From JAHBNG01 sp039028975 (lineage in GTDB: Bacteria; Chloroflexota; Anaerolineae; Caldilineales; Caldilineaceae): a stretch of DNA of 64,000 bases. The number at the start of each line of letters is the position of its first letter. Position 1 is the stretch's first letter. Below are positions 39,162 to 48,355 of this stretch, in pieces. Under the pieces are notes generated by a model that saw nothing but the letters and a program-made list of their open reading frames with translations, ran no database searches and was not told the DNA's origin. The DNA is taken from NCBI GenBank assembly GCA_039028975.1, contig JBCCHB010000068.1, positions 19,043-83,042 of the forward strand, in the 5' to 3' direction. The translations under genes were made by a program, and so were the position numbers.

Positions 39162-39920
39162 ATGAACACACTTGAAGCCCTGACCCAATTAAACGCTACA
39201 AGCGAAACCCTTACCGAGCAGCAGCGGCAGGAACTGGATGAAAATGGCTTCTTTATTGCCTATAATGTCTTCACTCAAGAGGAGTACGAGGCCATTGGTG
39301 CAGCCATTGATGCCCTACAAGCTGTAGAGGGCGAGCAAGGGGGGAAAGAGGTCCACACCGAAGCAGGGGCACCTCGTCTCTCTAATGTGCTCAACAAATC
39401 TACCGCGTTTGATCCCTGCTTGGCGATCCAGCCTCTATTGGCAAGCGCCCACTATCTTCTGGGAGATGAGATTCAAGTGCATGGATTTAATGCCAGGGAT
39501 GCCTTACCTGGCCAAGGACACCAGAGACTGCACTCGGATGCTCCCAAGCACGAACCGGGCGACTGGCATGTGGTCAATTCATTGATCTTGCTCGATCCCT
39601 ACACAGAAGAGAATGGCCCCACTCGGGTTGTACCAGGAACCCACCGCACAGGGGAACGGCCCCAGGACATTCTGGACGATCCAGAAGCGCCTTATCCAGG
39701 TGAGATCAAAGTGACTGCACCAGCAGGAGCAGTGGTTATCCTCAATGCATCTGTATGGCACGGGGGTACGCAAAACGTAAGTGGGGAGCGGCGGCGCGTT
39801 CTGCATCTGTCCTACACCCGCCGTAATCTGCCACAACAGTTGGTCCAGCGGGAGTATGTAACGCCTGTGCTGCATGATCGTATGAGCAGTGCTCATCGTT
39901 ATCTGCTGAGTATTGACTAA
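39162..39920 (+). CDS. Phytanoyl-CoA dioxygenase (PhyH) family Fe(II)/2-oxoglutarate oxygenase
   Basis: This 252-residue cupin-fold oxygenase has the iron-binding HxD at H124-S-D126 (RLHSDAPKH) and the distal histidine at H200 (VWHGGTQN). Further on, arginines in RRRVLHLSYTRR suit 2-oxoglutarate binding. Length and motif order match bacterial PhyH proteins, which hydroxylate small or lipid substrates. The ribosome binding site is weak (AAGAAAG). It sits between a zinc dehydrogenase and an enolase-superfamily dehydratase, which suggests a catabolic role, possibly unlocking an etherified or methylated sugar or side chain. The substrate is inference only. Confidence 0.85.
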   Translation: MNTLEALTQLNATSETLTEQQRQELDENGFFIAYNVFTQEEYEAIGAAIDALQAVEGEQGGKEVHTEAGAPRLSNVLNKSTAFDPCLAIQPLLASAHYLLGDEIQVHGFNARDALPGQGHQRLHSDAPKHEPGDWHVVNSLILLDPYTEENGPTRVVPGTHRTGERPQDILDDPEAPYPGEIKVTAPAGAVVILNASVWHGGTQNVSGERRRVLHLSYTRRNLPQQLVQREYVTPVLHDRMSSAHRYLLSID

Positions 39921-40019
39921 TCAAACGCAGTCGTTTTTCATGGTTCAAACAACAATTCAACACCATTATACTTTTTTTGATAAAACATGACCGGCAATAT
40001 GAATCACAAAGGCTTACCA

Positions 40020-41219
40020 ATGAAAATCACCCACGTCCGTATCCTTCAATTCACCGGCGTCTTAGAACATGAAGGCGAGTTTTGGGAGGAACGCCTGATC
40101 CGCCCCGTTGACATCTACCCTGAACATCGGAATGAAGAGCGTCGTACTGACAAACCGGATGCCAACAATCAATCCAGCAGCGGCCTTCAGATTACCGCCT
40201 ATTTTGTACGCATCGAAACTGATGATGGTGTCTACGGCATTGGCGGTCCATTTAGCTATGATCAAGCGTACGTGATCGGCCAACAGCTTGCCCCTATTTT
40301 GATCGGTCATGATCCAGTGGCCACTGAACGGCTCTGGGATCGCATGTACCGATTTATGGTTCACGGGCGCAAGGGGGTGGTGATGCAGGCCATCAGCTCC
40401 GTCGATTGTGCACTTTGGGATCTAAAAGGTAAGCACTTTGATGCACCTGTTTGCCAGTTGCTGGGGGGGCCGACTCGTACGGAGATCCCCGCTTACGCCA
40501 GTACATTGGGCTTCTCCATTGATCCCGAGCTGGTCTACGAGCGAGCGCAGCAGTTTGCCCAGGAAGGCTACGGGGCTATGAAGTGGTTTTTCCGCGATGG
40601 TCCTACGGATGGTAAAGCAGGAATCGAGCGCAACCTGCGTTTGGTTCGCACTGTACGGGAGGCGGTTGGCCCTAACGTGGATATGATGTTTGATTGCTGG
40701 ATGAGCTGGGACGTTCCCTACGCCATTCAGATGGCGGCACGGCTGGAAGAGTATGCGCCTCGCTGGCTGGAAGAGCCGGTCCTGCCTGATAAGATTGAAC
40801 AGTATGCCGAAATCCGCCGCAATGTACGCATTCCTATTTCTGGTGGTGAGCATGAGTACACCCGTTGGGGGCTCAAGGCCCTGATGGATGCAGGTGCCTG
40901 TGATGTCTATCAGCCAGATATTTACTGGGCTGGTGGTATCTCCGAGATGATGAAGATCACTGCGCTGGCTTCAGCCTATGATGTGCCGATCATTCCTCAT
41001 GGTCACTCGACACCTGCTTCGGCCCACTTTATTGCAGCTTGGCCCCAGACCACCTGTCCTCTGCTCGAATATTTGATCAAGTGGAATCAGGTTCACCAGT
41101 TCTTCCTCAAGACGCCCTTGCAACCTATCAATGGAGTGGTAACAGTACCCATGACGCCAGGTATGGGCATGGAACTGGATGAGGAGAAGGCTGAGTCAGT
41201 TACCGAATTGACGTTCTAA
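40020..41219 (+). CDS. L-rhamnonate-dehydratase-like enolase superfamily enzyme
   Basis: This 399-residue enzyme is of the mandelate racemase/enolase superfamily. The Mg2+ ligands are D225 (FDCWMSWDV), E251 (WLEEP) and E277 (GGEHE). The general-base dyad is D300 (YQPDIYW) and H327 (IPHGHS). The lysine pair usual in mandelate racemase is replaced by a KWFFRDGP segment. These match the layout I recall for L-rhamnonate dehydratase (FDCW/LDCWMS-DV, SGEH, QPD-GW, PHG). The start at 40020 is preferred over 39987 because AAAGG lies 8 bases upstream and the protein then begins MKITHVRI. It probably dehydrates a six-carbon acid sugar to a 2-keto-3-deoxy acid. Its stop overlaps the next start (TAATG). 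Confidence 0.82.
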   Translation: MKITHVRILQFTGVLEHEGEFWEERLIRPVDIYPEHRNEERRTDKPDANNQSSSGLQITAYFVRIETDDGVYGIGGPFSYDQAYVIGQQLAPILIGHDPVATERLWDRMYRFMVHGRKGVVMQAISSVDCALWDLKGKHFDAPVCQLLGGPTRTEIPAYASTLGFSIDPELVYERAQQFAQEGYGAMKWFFRDGPTDGKAGIERNLRLVRTVREAVGPNVDMMFDCWMSWDVPYAIQMAARLEEYAPRWLEEPVLPDKIEQYAEIRRNVRIPISGGEHEYTRWGLKALMDAGACDVYQPDIYWAGGISEMMKITALASAYDVPIIPHGHSTPASAHFIAAWPQTTCPLLEYLIKWNQVHQFFLKTPLQPINGVVTVPMTPGMGMELDEEKAESVTELTF

Positions 41220-41956
41220 TGGCTGACATTCTGATGAACAATAAAAATATAATTCGTATTGCTACTGAAGCGGATATCGATACCATCGTCTCTTTAAATC
41301 ATGCGCTCTTCCAAGAAGACGCAGGCCAGCGCGACCCTACAATGAATGTAGATTGGGCGCTGGAACATGGCCATGAATACTTTGCATCATTACTCCAGCA
41401 AGGGGAGACCCATAGCCTAATTGCCGAAGATGACGAAAAAGCTCTGGGCTACCTGATCGGCTATTTGCGTGACTCCAGCAGCCTACGCCCTATCAATCAG
41501 GCTGAACTAGAGAGTATGTTTGTGGTGGCTGAAGCTCGCAGTTCAGGCATTGGTGCTGAATTGGTCTCGCAATTTAAGGAGTGGTGCAAGAAACAAGGTG
41601 TCGAGCGGATATCAGTGACCGCGTTCGTAGCCAATGAACGAGCCACTGCATTCTACCAAAGACACGGGTTTGAGCCACGTAACGTAACGCTGGAAACCAA
41701 TCTTGAGTCAAATCTCGATCTCAATACTACTCGATCGTTTCCCGAGCGGGTGGCTGCCGAACTGGCAGGGGCAAGATCTGCCCACGCGCCCATGTACAGC
41801 CTACATGAAGGGTATGCTGTTCTGCTCGAAGAGGTGGATGAATTGTGGGATGAGATCAAGGCCAAAGTACGCAACCAGGAGAATTTAGAAGAAGAAACAG
41901 TCCAGATTGCGGCGATGTGTCAGCGACTCTTTGAAGATGTGATTCAAGGAATGTAA
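41219..41956 (+). CDS. GNAT acetyltransferase fused to a MazG-like C-terminal helix bundle
   Basis: Residues ~12-155 form a GNAT domain: IRIATEADIDTI at the start, then ESMFVVAEARSSGIGAELVS with the acetyl-CoA loop (R/S-S-G-I-G), then NERATAFYQRHGFEP. Residues ~165-245 are a separate all-helical domain (SAHAPMYSLHEGYAVLLEEV, DELWDEI, then EETVQIAAM). It resembles MazG-like NTP pyrophosphohydrolases, with the acidic E-EVDE-WDE stretch expected to bind Mg2+. I have not placed this pairing in a described family. The start overlaps the dehydratase stop as TAATG, indicating translational coupling. A later ATG at 41234 is possible but has no better ribosome binding site. Substrates of both domains are unknown. 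Confidence 0.75.
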   Translation: MADILMNNKNIIRIATEADIDTIVSLNHALFQEDAGQRDPTMNVDWALEHGHEYFASLLQQGETHSLIAEDDEKALGYLIGYLRDSSSLRPINQAELESMFVVAEARSSGIGAELVSQFKEWCKKQGVERISVTAFVANERATAFYQRHGFEPRNVTLETNLESNLDLNTTRSFPERVAAELAGARSAHAPMYSLHEGYAVLLEEVDELWDEIKAKVRNQENLEEETVQIAAMCQRLFEDVIQGM

Positions 41957-41989
41957 ACAGAAGAATGTATGACCCAAGAACGGTTCGTT

Positions 41990-42095
41990 CTGCCCTGTAA
42001 ATAACAAAGATGAAAAGGTTAGAAAGATAAAGAATCTGCACAATCTTCTAATCTTTGTTTGAGATTCATCTGTCAGTGGTGCAGCTTGTTGCATC
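41990..42095. repeat. Dispersed palindromic repeat, copy 1
   Basis: Bases 41990-42039 match 51109-51158 at 47 of 50 positions. In this copy AACAAAGAT...TTAGAAAGAT can fold back on AATCTTCTAATCTTTGTT (about 42041-42059), and weaker similarity continues to ~42095. Both copies lie just downstream of a plus-strand stop codon. No coding potential is seen. Confidence 0.7.
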
Positions 42096-42161
42096 TTTAC
42101 CTACTGATAGTCAAATTCTCCAGTAATATGTCAAGCACTAACCCAAGGAAGGCACAAGACC

Positions 42162-42602
42162 GTGACAACCATCTATGGTGGTTGCCACTGCGGCAACATT
42201 CGTTATCAATTTGTCCGTCCCGACTTTGACCCAAATTCCGATAATGCTCTGCCTGTTCGCGCATGCACCTGCTCATTTTGCATAAAGCATGGCGGCGTCT
42301 ATACTTCCCACCCAGAAGGCACGTTGACTGCCCAGATTGAAGATGAAGCCCGGATTCAGCGCTATGCGTTTGGTACCGAGACTGCCCAGTTTTACATCTG
42401 CAAAGAGTGTGGCGTCTTTCCCTTTGTGACCAGCATGCTCGATGGTAAGACCTATGCCGTGGTCAATGTCAACACCTTTGAGAATGTGACGCCCTCTGCT
42501 CTGGTTCCATCCACTGCAGATTTTGAGGGTGAGATCGTAGAAGACCGGTTAGCTCGACGGCAACGAACATGGACCCCTGAGATAAAGATAACTTACTTAT
42601 GA
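42162..42602 (+). CDS. GFA/CENP-V family zinc-binding protein
   Basis: This 146-residue protein carries the cysteine motifs of the GFA (glutathione-dependent formaldehyde-activating enzyme) family: GGCHCGNIRY near the N-terminus, ACTCSFCIKHGG in the middle and ICKECGVFPF later. Together they bind two zinc ions. It starts with GTG, supported by AAGGAAGG 9 bases upstream. The stop overlaps the aminotransferase start (ATGA), so the two are coupled. Many family members are not formaldehyde enzymes, so function is uncertain. It may handle a thiol adduct or aldehyde from this pathway. Confidence 0.85.
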   Translation: MTTIYGGCHCGNIRYQFVRPDFDPNSDNALPVRACTCSFCIKHGGVYTSHPEGTLTAQIEDEARIQRYAFGTETAQFYICKECGVFPFVTSMLDGKTYAVVNVNTFENVTPSALVPSTADFEGEIVEDRLARRQRTWTPEIKITYL

Positions 42603-43888
42603 AACTATCACCCATGTTAGCCGAACGGCTGCAACCCTCCGCCACCTTACTCATCAACGAAAAAGTCAATCAGCTGTGGTCAGAAGGGAAGACGGTCTAC
42701 CACTTGGGCTTTGGCGAGTCGCGTATGCCTGTCCACCCCAAATTGCTGACTGCACTGGCTGAAAATGCACATCAGAAGAGCTACCTGGCTGGGCAAGGAC
42801 TGTTAGAATTGCGGGAAGCAATAGGGGGATTTTACAGCCGCAACATGGGCATTCCTGCCACGTCCAAGCAGATTATGGTCGGGCCAGGAAGTAAGTCACT
42901 TATCTATGCACTGCAGCTGGCTATGGATGCAGAGCTGATCCTACCTACGCCGTCATGGGTTTCTTATGCACCCCAAGCTGAACTCTTAGGACGACCGGTA
43001 CGCTACATTCCTGGTTCTATAAAAGATCACTACGCGCTGACTGTGGATGCACTGGAGCAAACCTTGGCGGAGGCAAGCGACAAGCCCAAGATTCTGCTTC
43101 TCAACAGCCCTAATAATCCTAGTGGGCAGATGTTGTCCGAATCATTGCTGCGCGACTTAGCCGCCTACTGTCGAGAAAAGCAGATCACTGTACTTAGTGA
43201 TGAAATCTATGGGATGACGGCCCATGGCTCTAAGCCTCACGTGTCGATTGCCCAATTTTATCCTGAAGGAACGGTTGTACTAGGTGGACTAAGCAAACAT
43301 CTCTCATTGGGCGGTTGGCGGTTGGGTGTGGCTGTTCTGCCTGATACGGATGAGGGGGATTTGCTCATGCAGGCACTGAGAGTCATTGCCAGTGAAACGT
43401 GGTCATCACCAACGGCACCGATTCAATACGCGGCCATTGCAGCGTACGAGCATGATCCAGAGATTACCCAATACATAGCTGACTGTACGCAACTCCACGG
43501 TATCCGTACCCGCCACCTCTGGAGCTGGCTGACAGAGCTAGGCATCGACTGTACCGAACCAGAATGCGGATTTTACATGGTTGCTAATTTTGATCGTTGG
43601 CGAGAACCACTGGCTCAGAAAGGTGTCCAGACCTCCACTGATTTGGCCAATTATCTCTTGGAAGAATACCAGATTGCTACCCTGCCCGGTACATCTTTTG
43701 GCATTCCCGCCGGTGAACTCTCTTTAAGGTTAGCAACTAGCTATCTCGATATGGAGACAGATGAGAAGGCTGATGCTATGATGCGTGCATTTCGTTCTGG
43801 TTTGGATCATGAGGAACTGACCAAGAAACATTTGCCCATGATGAATGGCGCTTTGGAGCTATTTGCTGATTTTATCCAGAGCCTTTAG
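42599..43888 (+). CDS. Class I/II pyridoxal-phosphate aminotransferase
   Basis: This 429-residue fold-type I aminotransferase is close to the aspartate aminotransferase family. The cofactor lysine is K233 in LSKHLSLGGWRLG. Supporting motifs are NSPNNPSGQ (cofactor and substrate contact), LSDEIYG (the Asp that holds the pyridine ring) and a C-terminal SLRLATSY arginine region. Length is slightly above the usual ~390-400. It overlaps the preceding stop by 4 bases (ATGA). It probably transaminates an amino acid or keto acid; the exact substrate cannot be read from sequence. Confidence 0.88.
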   Translation: MKLSPMLAERLQPSATLLINEKVNQLWSEGKTVYHLGFGESRMPVHPKLLTALAENAHQKSYLAGQGLLELREAIGGFYSRNMGIPATSKQIMVGPGSKSLIYALQLAMDAELILPTPSWVSYAPQAELLGRPVRYIPGSIKDHYALTVDALEQTLAEASDKPKILLLNSPNNPSGQMLSESLLRDLAAYCREKQITVLSDEIYGMTAHGSKPHVSIAQFYPEGTVVLGGLSKHLSLGGWRLGVAVLPDTDEGDLLMQALRVIASETWSSPTAPIQYAAIAAYEHDPEITQYIADCTQLHGIRTRHLWSWLTELGIDCTEPECGFYMVANFDRWREPLAQKGVQTSTDLANYLLEEYQIATLPGTSFGIPAGELSLRLATSYLDMETDEKADAMMRAFRSGLDHEELTKKHLPMMNGALELFADFIQSL

Positions 43889-43943
43889 TGATGGAGTTGT
43901 ACCCTTATTCAATTGACGTCTGCTGGTCATGAAAGGAACGCTT

Positions 43944-45935
43944 ATGCCAAACAACAAACTCCTCGATTTAATTCCGCGTGAGCTGCTCTTTGGAAACCCT
44001 GATAAAGCAATGGCTCGCATCAGCCCAGATGGAACCCAGCTTAGCTACTTGGCCCCCGTGGATGGGGTTCTCAATGTGTGGGTTTCACCTGCCGAGAATC
44101 TTGACGACGCTAAACCTGTGACCAACGATCCAGATCGGGGCATTCGCTCTTACACTTGGTCCTACACCAACCATCACATCCTCTATATCCAAGACAAAGG
44201 TGGTGATGAGAATTGGCGAATCTATAGCGTCGATCTCCAGAGTGGTGAAACCACCGACCTAACACCATTTGATGAGGTAAAGGCCCAGATCATCGAATCT
44301 AGCCCTGATTATCCTACCGAAATTTTAGTCGGCCTGAACAACCGCACTCCCCAACTGCATGATATCCATCGCCTTAATATTGAAACCGGGGAAATGACTC
44401 TGGTTTATGAGAATGAAGGATTTCTCAGCTTTATTACTGATATGGATTACAACCTGCGTTATGCCTTGCGGATGACACCTGACGGCGGTAGTGAAGTAAT
44501 GCGCAGATTTGTCAATGAAGATGGTGAAGATGATTGGATGCTCTTTGCCAAAATTGCCATGGAAGATTCGCTTACGACCCAGCCTATCGGCATGAACAGC
44601 ACAGGGGATACGCTCTACATGATCGATAGCCGAGGGCGAGATACCGCAGCGGTCATGGCGGTGAATGCAGAGACTGACGAATCAACGTTGCTAGCTGAAG
44701 ATGCCAGAGCCGACGCAGGTGGGGCCATGACCCATCCCACCAAACAGACTGTCGAGGCGGTCTCGTTCACCTACACACGAAGGGAGTGGACCATTCTTGA
44801 TGACACCATTGCTGATGATTTAGCCTTTTTACAGACGGTTGCCGATGGTGAGGTGGATGTGGTCTCTCGCTCACAGGATGATCAAGCCTGGATTGTTGCC
44901 TATACCATGGACAACGGCCCTATACGTTACTATTTCTATGACCGAACCAATCAGCAGTCACGGTTTCTCTTTACCAATCGAACATCCTTGGAAGACCTAC
45001 CGCTCACACATATGCACCCAGTAGTGATTCCAGCCAGGGATGGATTCAATCTTGTCAGCTACTATTCGTTGCCTAGTGGGTCTTTTGCTAAAAATGAGGT
45101 CAAAGATGAAACGCCGCGGCCAGACCAGGCACTCCCTCTGATTCTCTTGGTCCACGGTGGTCCTTGGTCAAGGGATCATTGGGGTTATAATCCTCTCCAC
45201 CAGTTATTTGCAAACCGAGGCTATGCCGTGTTAAGTGTGAACTTCCGCAGTTCAACGGGTTTTGGCAAGGCGTTCCTCAACGCTGGCAACTTAGAGTGGG
45301 GGAAAAAGATGCATGACGATCTGCTGGATGCGGTCAATTGGGCCGTTGAATCAGGCATTGCCGATCGAAATCAAGTGGCTATTATGGGGGGAAGCTATGG
45401 TGGTTATGCCACATTGGCAGGACTGACCTTTACACCAGATGTCTTTGCCTGTGGTGTAGACATTGTGGGGCCATCCAATTTGAATACGCTGCTCAATTCG
45501 GTTCCTGAGTATTGGAAGCCTATGATTGATATGATGTACACCCGAGTAGGCAACCCGAATACTGAAGAGGGACAGGCACTTTTGAAAGAGCGCTCTCCCC
45601 TAACGCACGCAGACAAAATTCAGCGGCCTCTGCTCATCGGCCAAGGTGCCAATGATCCCCGAGTCAAACAGGCCGAATCGGACCAAATTGTCCAAGCCAT
45701 GCAGAAAAAGAATATTCCCGTAACCTATGTCCTCTATCCAGATGAGGGGCACGGTTTTGCCCGGCCAGAGAATTCACTTTCATTCTTTGCCGTGGCAGAG
45801 GCATTTCTGGCCAAATGCTTAGAAAATGAGCGCTACGAACCCATTGCTGGGCCATTTGAGGGATCAAGTATCCAAGTCCCCGCAGGTGCCGGAGATGTGC
45901 CGGGCCTAGAAGCCGTGATGGCCGAGCGAACATGA
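43944..45935 (+). CDS. S9 family prolyl oligopeptidase-type serine peptidase
   Basis: This 663-residue protein has an N-terminal beta-propeller-like part (~1-380) and a C-terminal alpha/beta hydrolase. The catalytic triad is visible: S484 in GGSYGGYA, D571 in GANDPRV and H603 in DEGHGF. The oxyanion region is HGGPWSRD. This is the acylaminoacyl-peptidase/dipeptidyl-peptidase type. It has no signal peptide, so it is cytoplasmic. The start at 43944 is preferred to 43929 because AAAGGA lies just upstream. Its stop overlaps the next gene's ATG (ATGA). It probably trims short or modified peptides. Confidence 0.88.
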   Translation: MPNNKLLDLIPRELLFGNPDKAMARISPDGTQLSYLAPVDGVLNVWVSPAENLDDAKPVTNDPDRGIRSYTWSYTNHHILYIQDKGGDENWRIYSVDLQSGETTDLTPFDEVKAQIIESSPDYPTEILVGLNNRTPQLHDIHRLNIETGEMTLVYENEGFLSFITDMDYNLRYALRMTPDGGSEVMRRFVNEDGEDDWMLFAKIAMEDSLTTQPIGMNSTGDTLYMIDSRGRDTAAVMAVNAETDESTLLAEDARADAGGAMTHPTKQTVEAVSFTYTRREWTILDDTIADDLAFLQTVADGEVDVVSRSQDDQAWIVAYTMDNGPIRYYFYDRTNQQSRFLFTNRTSLEDLPLTHMHPVVIPARDGFNLVSYYSLPSGSFAKNEVKDETPRPDQALPLILLVHGGPWSRDHWGYNPLHQLFANRGYAVLSVNFRSSTGFGKAFLNAGNLEWGKKMHDDLLDAVNWAVESGIADRNQVAIMGGSYGGYATLAGLTFTPDVFACGVDIVGPSNLNTLLNSVPEYWKPMIDMMYTRVGNPNTEEGQALLKERSPLTHADKIQRPLLIGQGANDPRVKQAESDQIVQAMQKKNIPVTYVLYPDEGHGFARPENSLSFFAVAEAFLAKCLENERYEPIAGPFEGSSIQVPAGAGDVPGLEAVMAERT

Positions 45936-46930
45936 TACTGGTTACAGGCGGCAACGGAATGTTAGGGAGGGCAGTTGTGGAACAACTGCTGGAGCAGGGT
46001 GAGCCGGTACGAGTCTTTGACTTAGCCACCCATAGCAATCCCGAGGTTGATTCATTTGTTGGCGACATACGGAATCTGGCTGAAATCAGACAAGCTTGTA
46101 CAGGTGCCGCTGGGGTGATTCATACTGCATCACTGGTTGATTTGCATTTGGGTAAACCTCAGCGGCTCTATGATATTAACGTACTTGGTGTCGAGAATCT
46201 TTTGGCCGCCTGCCTAGAAAAAAATGTTCCTAAGCTAGTCTATATGAGCACGGCTGAAGTGATCAGTGGTGCAGAACCCTTACGCCATGTGGACGAATCA
46301 ATACCCTATCCAGTCCCCCACCTAACCTATTACGGTGTTACCAAAGAAGCCGCAGAGCGCCTCATCCTGGCTGCTAATGATGATGCGCTAGCCACGTGTG
46401 CTATTCGTACATTCGGGATCTTTGGCGAGGGAGATCGAAATTTCGTCGGGCGCGCAATTGAGAAAGTCCAGGGTAAACAGATTCCCCAACTGGGCCGTAA
46501 CCAGGGCATCACCGACATAGTCTATGCTGGGAATGTAGCCCACGGACTCATTTCAGCTCTGTTTCAGTTAGAAGTAGGTAATCGTATCAGTGGCCACGTA
46601 TTTCATCTTACCGACCACGCACCTCAGAGTATGCAAGACTTCCTAATTGATCTACTTGGACCCCTTGGCTACAGTCGATCAGCTATCACGATTCCCATAG
46701 GCATCCTGAAGTTGATGGCACGCCTATTTGAGTTGCCTTACCATCTGACCAAGGCAGAACGTCTTGCGGATCCGCTGATGACACACCATCAGATTCTGCT
46801 AGCTACCCAGGATTACTATCTGAATAGCTGCAAGGCTTGTAAACATTTGGGCTATACGCCCCGATTTACGCGCCATGAGGCAGTAGCTCGGATGCAGCGC
46901 TGGTTGGACACAGCTTTGATTAAGGAATGA
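45932..46930 (+). CDS. NAD-dependent epimerase/dehydratase (3-beta-HSD-like SDR)
   Basis: This 332-residue extended short-chain dehydrogenase has the Rossmann motif TGGNGMLG (residues 5-12) and an acidic cofactor-selecting residue in FDLATH. It also has a VYMSTAEV strand with the catalytic serine/threonine region and Y134-GVT-K138. The sequence style (AAGVIHTASLVD, NVLGVENLL) is closest to 3-beta-hydroxysteroid dehydrogenase/isomerase-like SDRs. It overlaps the peptidase stop by ATGA. Its last codons (LIKE, stop) lie on the left end of a palindromic repeat at 46920-47004, so the original C-terminus may have been replaced when the repeat inserted. Confidence 0.85.
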   Translation: MILVTGGNGMLGRAVVEQLLEQGEPVRVFDLATHSNPEVDSFVGDIRNLAEIRQACTGAAGVIHTASLVDLHLGKPQRLYDINVLGVENLLAACLEKNVPKLVYMSTAEVISGAEPLRHVDESIPYPVPHLTYYGVTKEAAERLILAANDDALATCAIRTFGIFGEGDRNFVGRAIEKVQGKQIPQLGRNQGITDIVYAGNVAHGLISALFQLEVGNRISGHVFHLTDHAPQSMQDFLIDLLGPLGYSRSAITIPIGILKLMARLFELPYHLTKAERLADPLMTHHQILLATQDYYLNSCKACKHLGYTPRFTRHEAVARMQRWLDTALIKE

Positions 46931-47004
46931 GTTGTAAGTAACTTGTGCGTTTCAATCGGGTGTAGCCCCTCCAAGTGCTCAAGTTATTTAATTCCCGTTC
47001 CTAA
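46920..47004 (+). repeat. 85-bp palindromic repeat, copy 1 (MITE/REP-like)
   Basis: TTAAGGAATGAG...TAACTT on the left is the imperfect reverse complement of AAGTTATTTAATTCCCGTTC-CTAA on the right. Copy 2 at 48356-48442 is the same element in reverse orientation: ends TTAAGGAATGAG and TTCCTAA are shared, as is AAGTTATTTAATTCC. The two copies bracket the lipase gene. The element supplies the stop codon of the epimerase gene. No transposase is encoded. Confidence 0.75.
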
Positions 47005-47194
47005 AGCGCTAGATTAGCTGAAACTCGTAAAAAGCAGGAAGATTTTATCTTTGAATATAACCAATCAGGCGAATGTTTCCCGGTTTTGTGGCATATAGCC
47101 TGACATATCTCAAAATGGGATGTCATACTTATCTTCACCAGTACAGCTTTCCATCTACACGGGAACGAGCTGTATCTGGCTATCAATACGTACT

Positions 47195-48229
47195 ATGGAC
47201 CAGCAAATTCACCCTTACAACCCAACACTTTCGGCCCACTTTATCAACCTTGCCCTAGCTGCAGAAGCCCAATGCGCCTGGGAAACCAGCGAACCACAGC
47301 ATGAGCAGCTAGAAAACCCCTTTGCTGTTCCCCTGGAATACTATGAAAAGCTCTTCGCTACCAGCAATTTGAGTGGTGAATCGGTGAAGGCCGAAGTGGA
47401 CGGCCCGATTCAAGAAATGTATGATTTTATCGGATCGATTCGTTTGGGCCAGCAGCCAGTGGCAGACTATGCTGACATCGATGAAGAAGTGAGCCTCAGT
47501 AATGTACAGGATTTTGACGCGATGCTTAAACTTATGACCCACTACTCGCGTCGGTGGACGGAGGGAGTAGCCAATACGGTTCGCTATAGCGGGGCGAATC
47601 TGCTTATGGGTTTTGCTCTGCGTTCAAATGCCGACGGTCATGGCGTTATTGTCTTACGCGGGACCATGACAGCAGACGAGTGGTTGAACAACATCAATTA
47701 TCGGCTTCGACCCTTTCTACCGGCTGAACCCGACTGTGGAGACGTCCACCTAGGATTTCGCGATATCTATAAAGGCTTGCGTGGCAGATACCGTGAACTG
47801 GCGGCTGAGTTTGAACCAGCCCAAAATCTCTATCTCGTTGGTCACAGCTTAGGCGCAGCCGTCTCTAAGCTTGGGGCATTTGATCTCGTATCACGTGAAC
47901 CAACCCGTCGCTCAACGCTGCAAGCTTATCTCTTTGCCCCACCTCGCATCGGTGATAAGATCTTTACTCAGCAGTACGATGAGCGAGTTGGCACTAGCTA
48001 TCGAATTGTCAATGTCTGTGACATCGTCCCCTATATCCCATTTGAAGAAATTGGTGAGGTTGTGGACCTCCTAGGCTACCCGTATGCCGATACCAAAGGG
48101 GAGATCGCTTATGTCCATCAGGCCGGCAACCCCATTGCCAATCATGTGGCCTCCTACCACATTGCCACCCAGCAGCAGGTTCCAGGGGTGATGGATGTGA
48201 GTTCACCCCGGAGAGTGCCTTTGGTGTAA
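47195..48229 (+). CDS. Class 3 lipase-like alpha/beta hydrolase
   Basis: The nucleophile elbow is LVGHSLGAAVS with S218, preceded by GVIVLRGTMTADEWLNN, a Lipase_3 hallmark strand. A downstream NVCDIVPYIP aspartate and a late SYHIA histidine complete a likely triad. From 47195 (MDQQIHPYNP) the protein is 344 residues; an in-frame ATG at 47120 would add 25 residues that look non-family. Neither has a good ribosome binding site. There is no signal peptide, so it is probably intracellular. It stands alone between inverted palindromic repeats, which hints that it was inserted or moved as a unit. Confidence 0.82.
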   Translation: MDQQIHPYNPTLSAHFINLALAAEAQCAWETSEPQHEQLENPFAVPLEYYEKLFATSNLSGESVKAEVDGPIQEMYDFIGSIRLGQQPVADYADIDEEVSLSNVQDFDAMLKLMTHYSRRWTEGVANTVRYSGANLLMGFALRSNADGHGVIVLRGTMTADEWLNNINYRLRPFLPAEPDCGDVHLGFRDIYKGLRGRYRELAAEFEPAQNLYLVGHSLGAAVSKLGAFDLVSREPTRRSTLQAYLFAPPRIGDKIFTQQYDERVGTSYRIVNVCDIVPYIPFEEIGEVVDLLGYPYADTKGEIAYVHQAGNPIANHVASYHIATQQQVPGVMDVSSPRRVPLV

Positions 48230-48355
48230 ACGGCTTGCTCCACAAAAGCAACTTGAGATAGTGGATCGTAGCGCCTGAATGTGGTGCGTATACTGACCTA
48301 GTGTATGCTTCTTCAGTAGGCCAACTGAGCTTTTTGAATGCATACTTCCATACCC

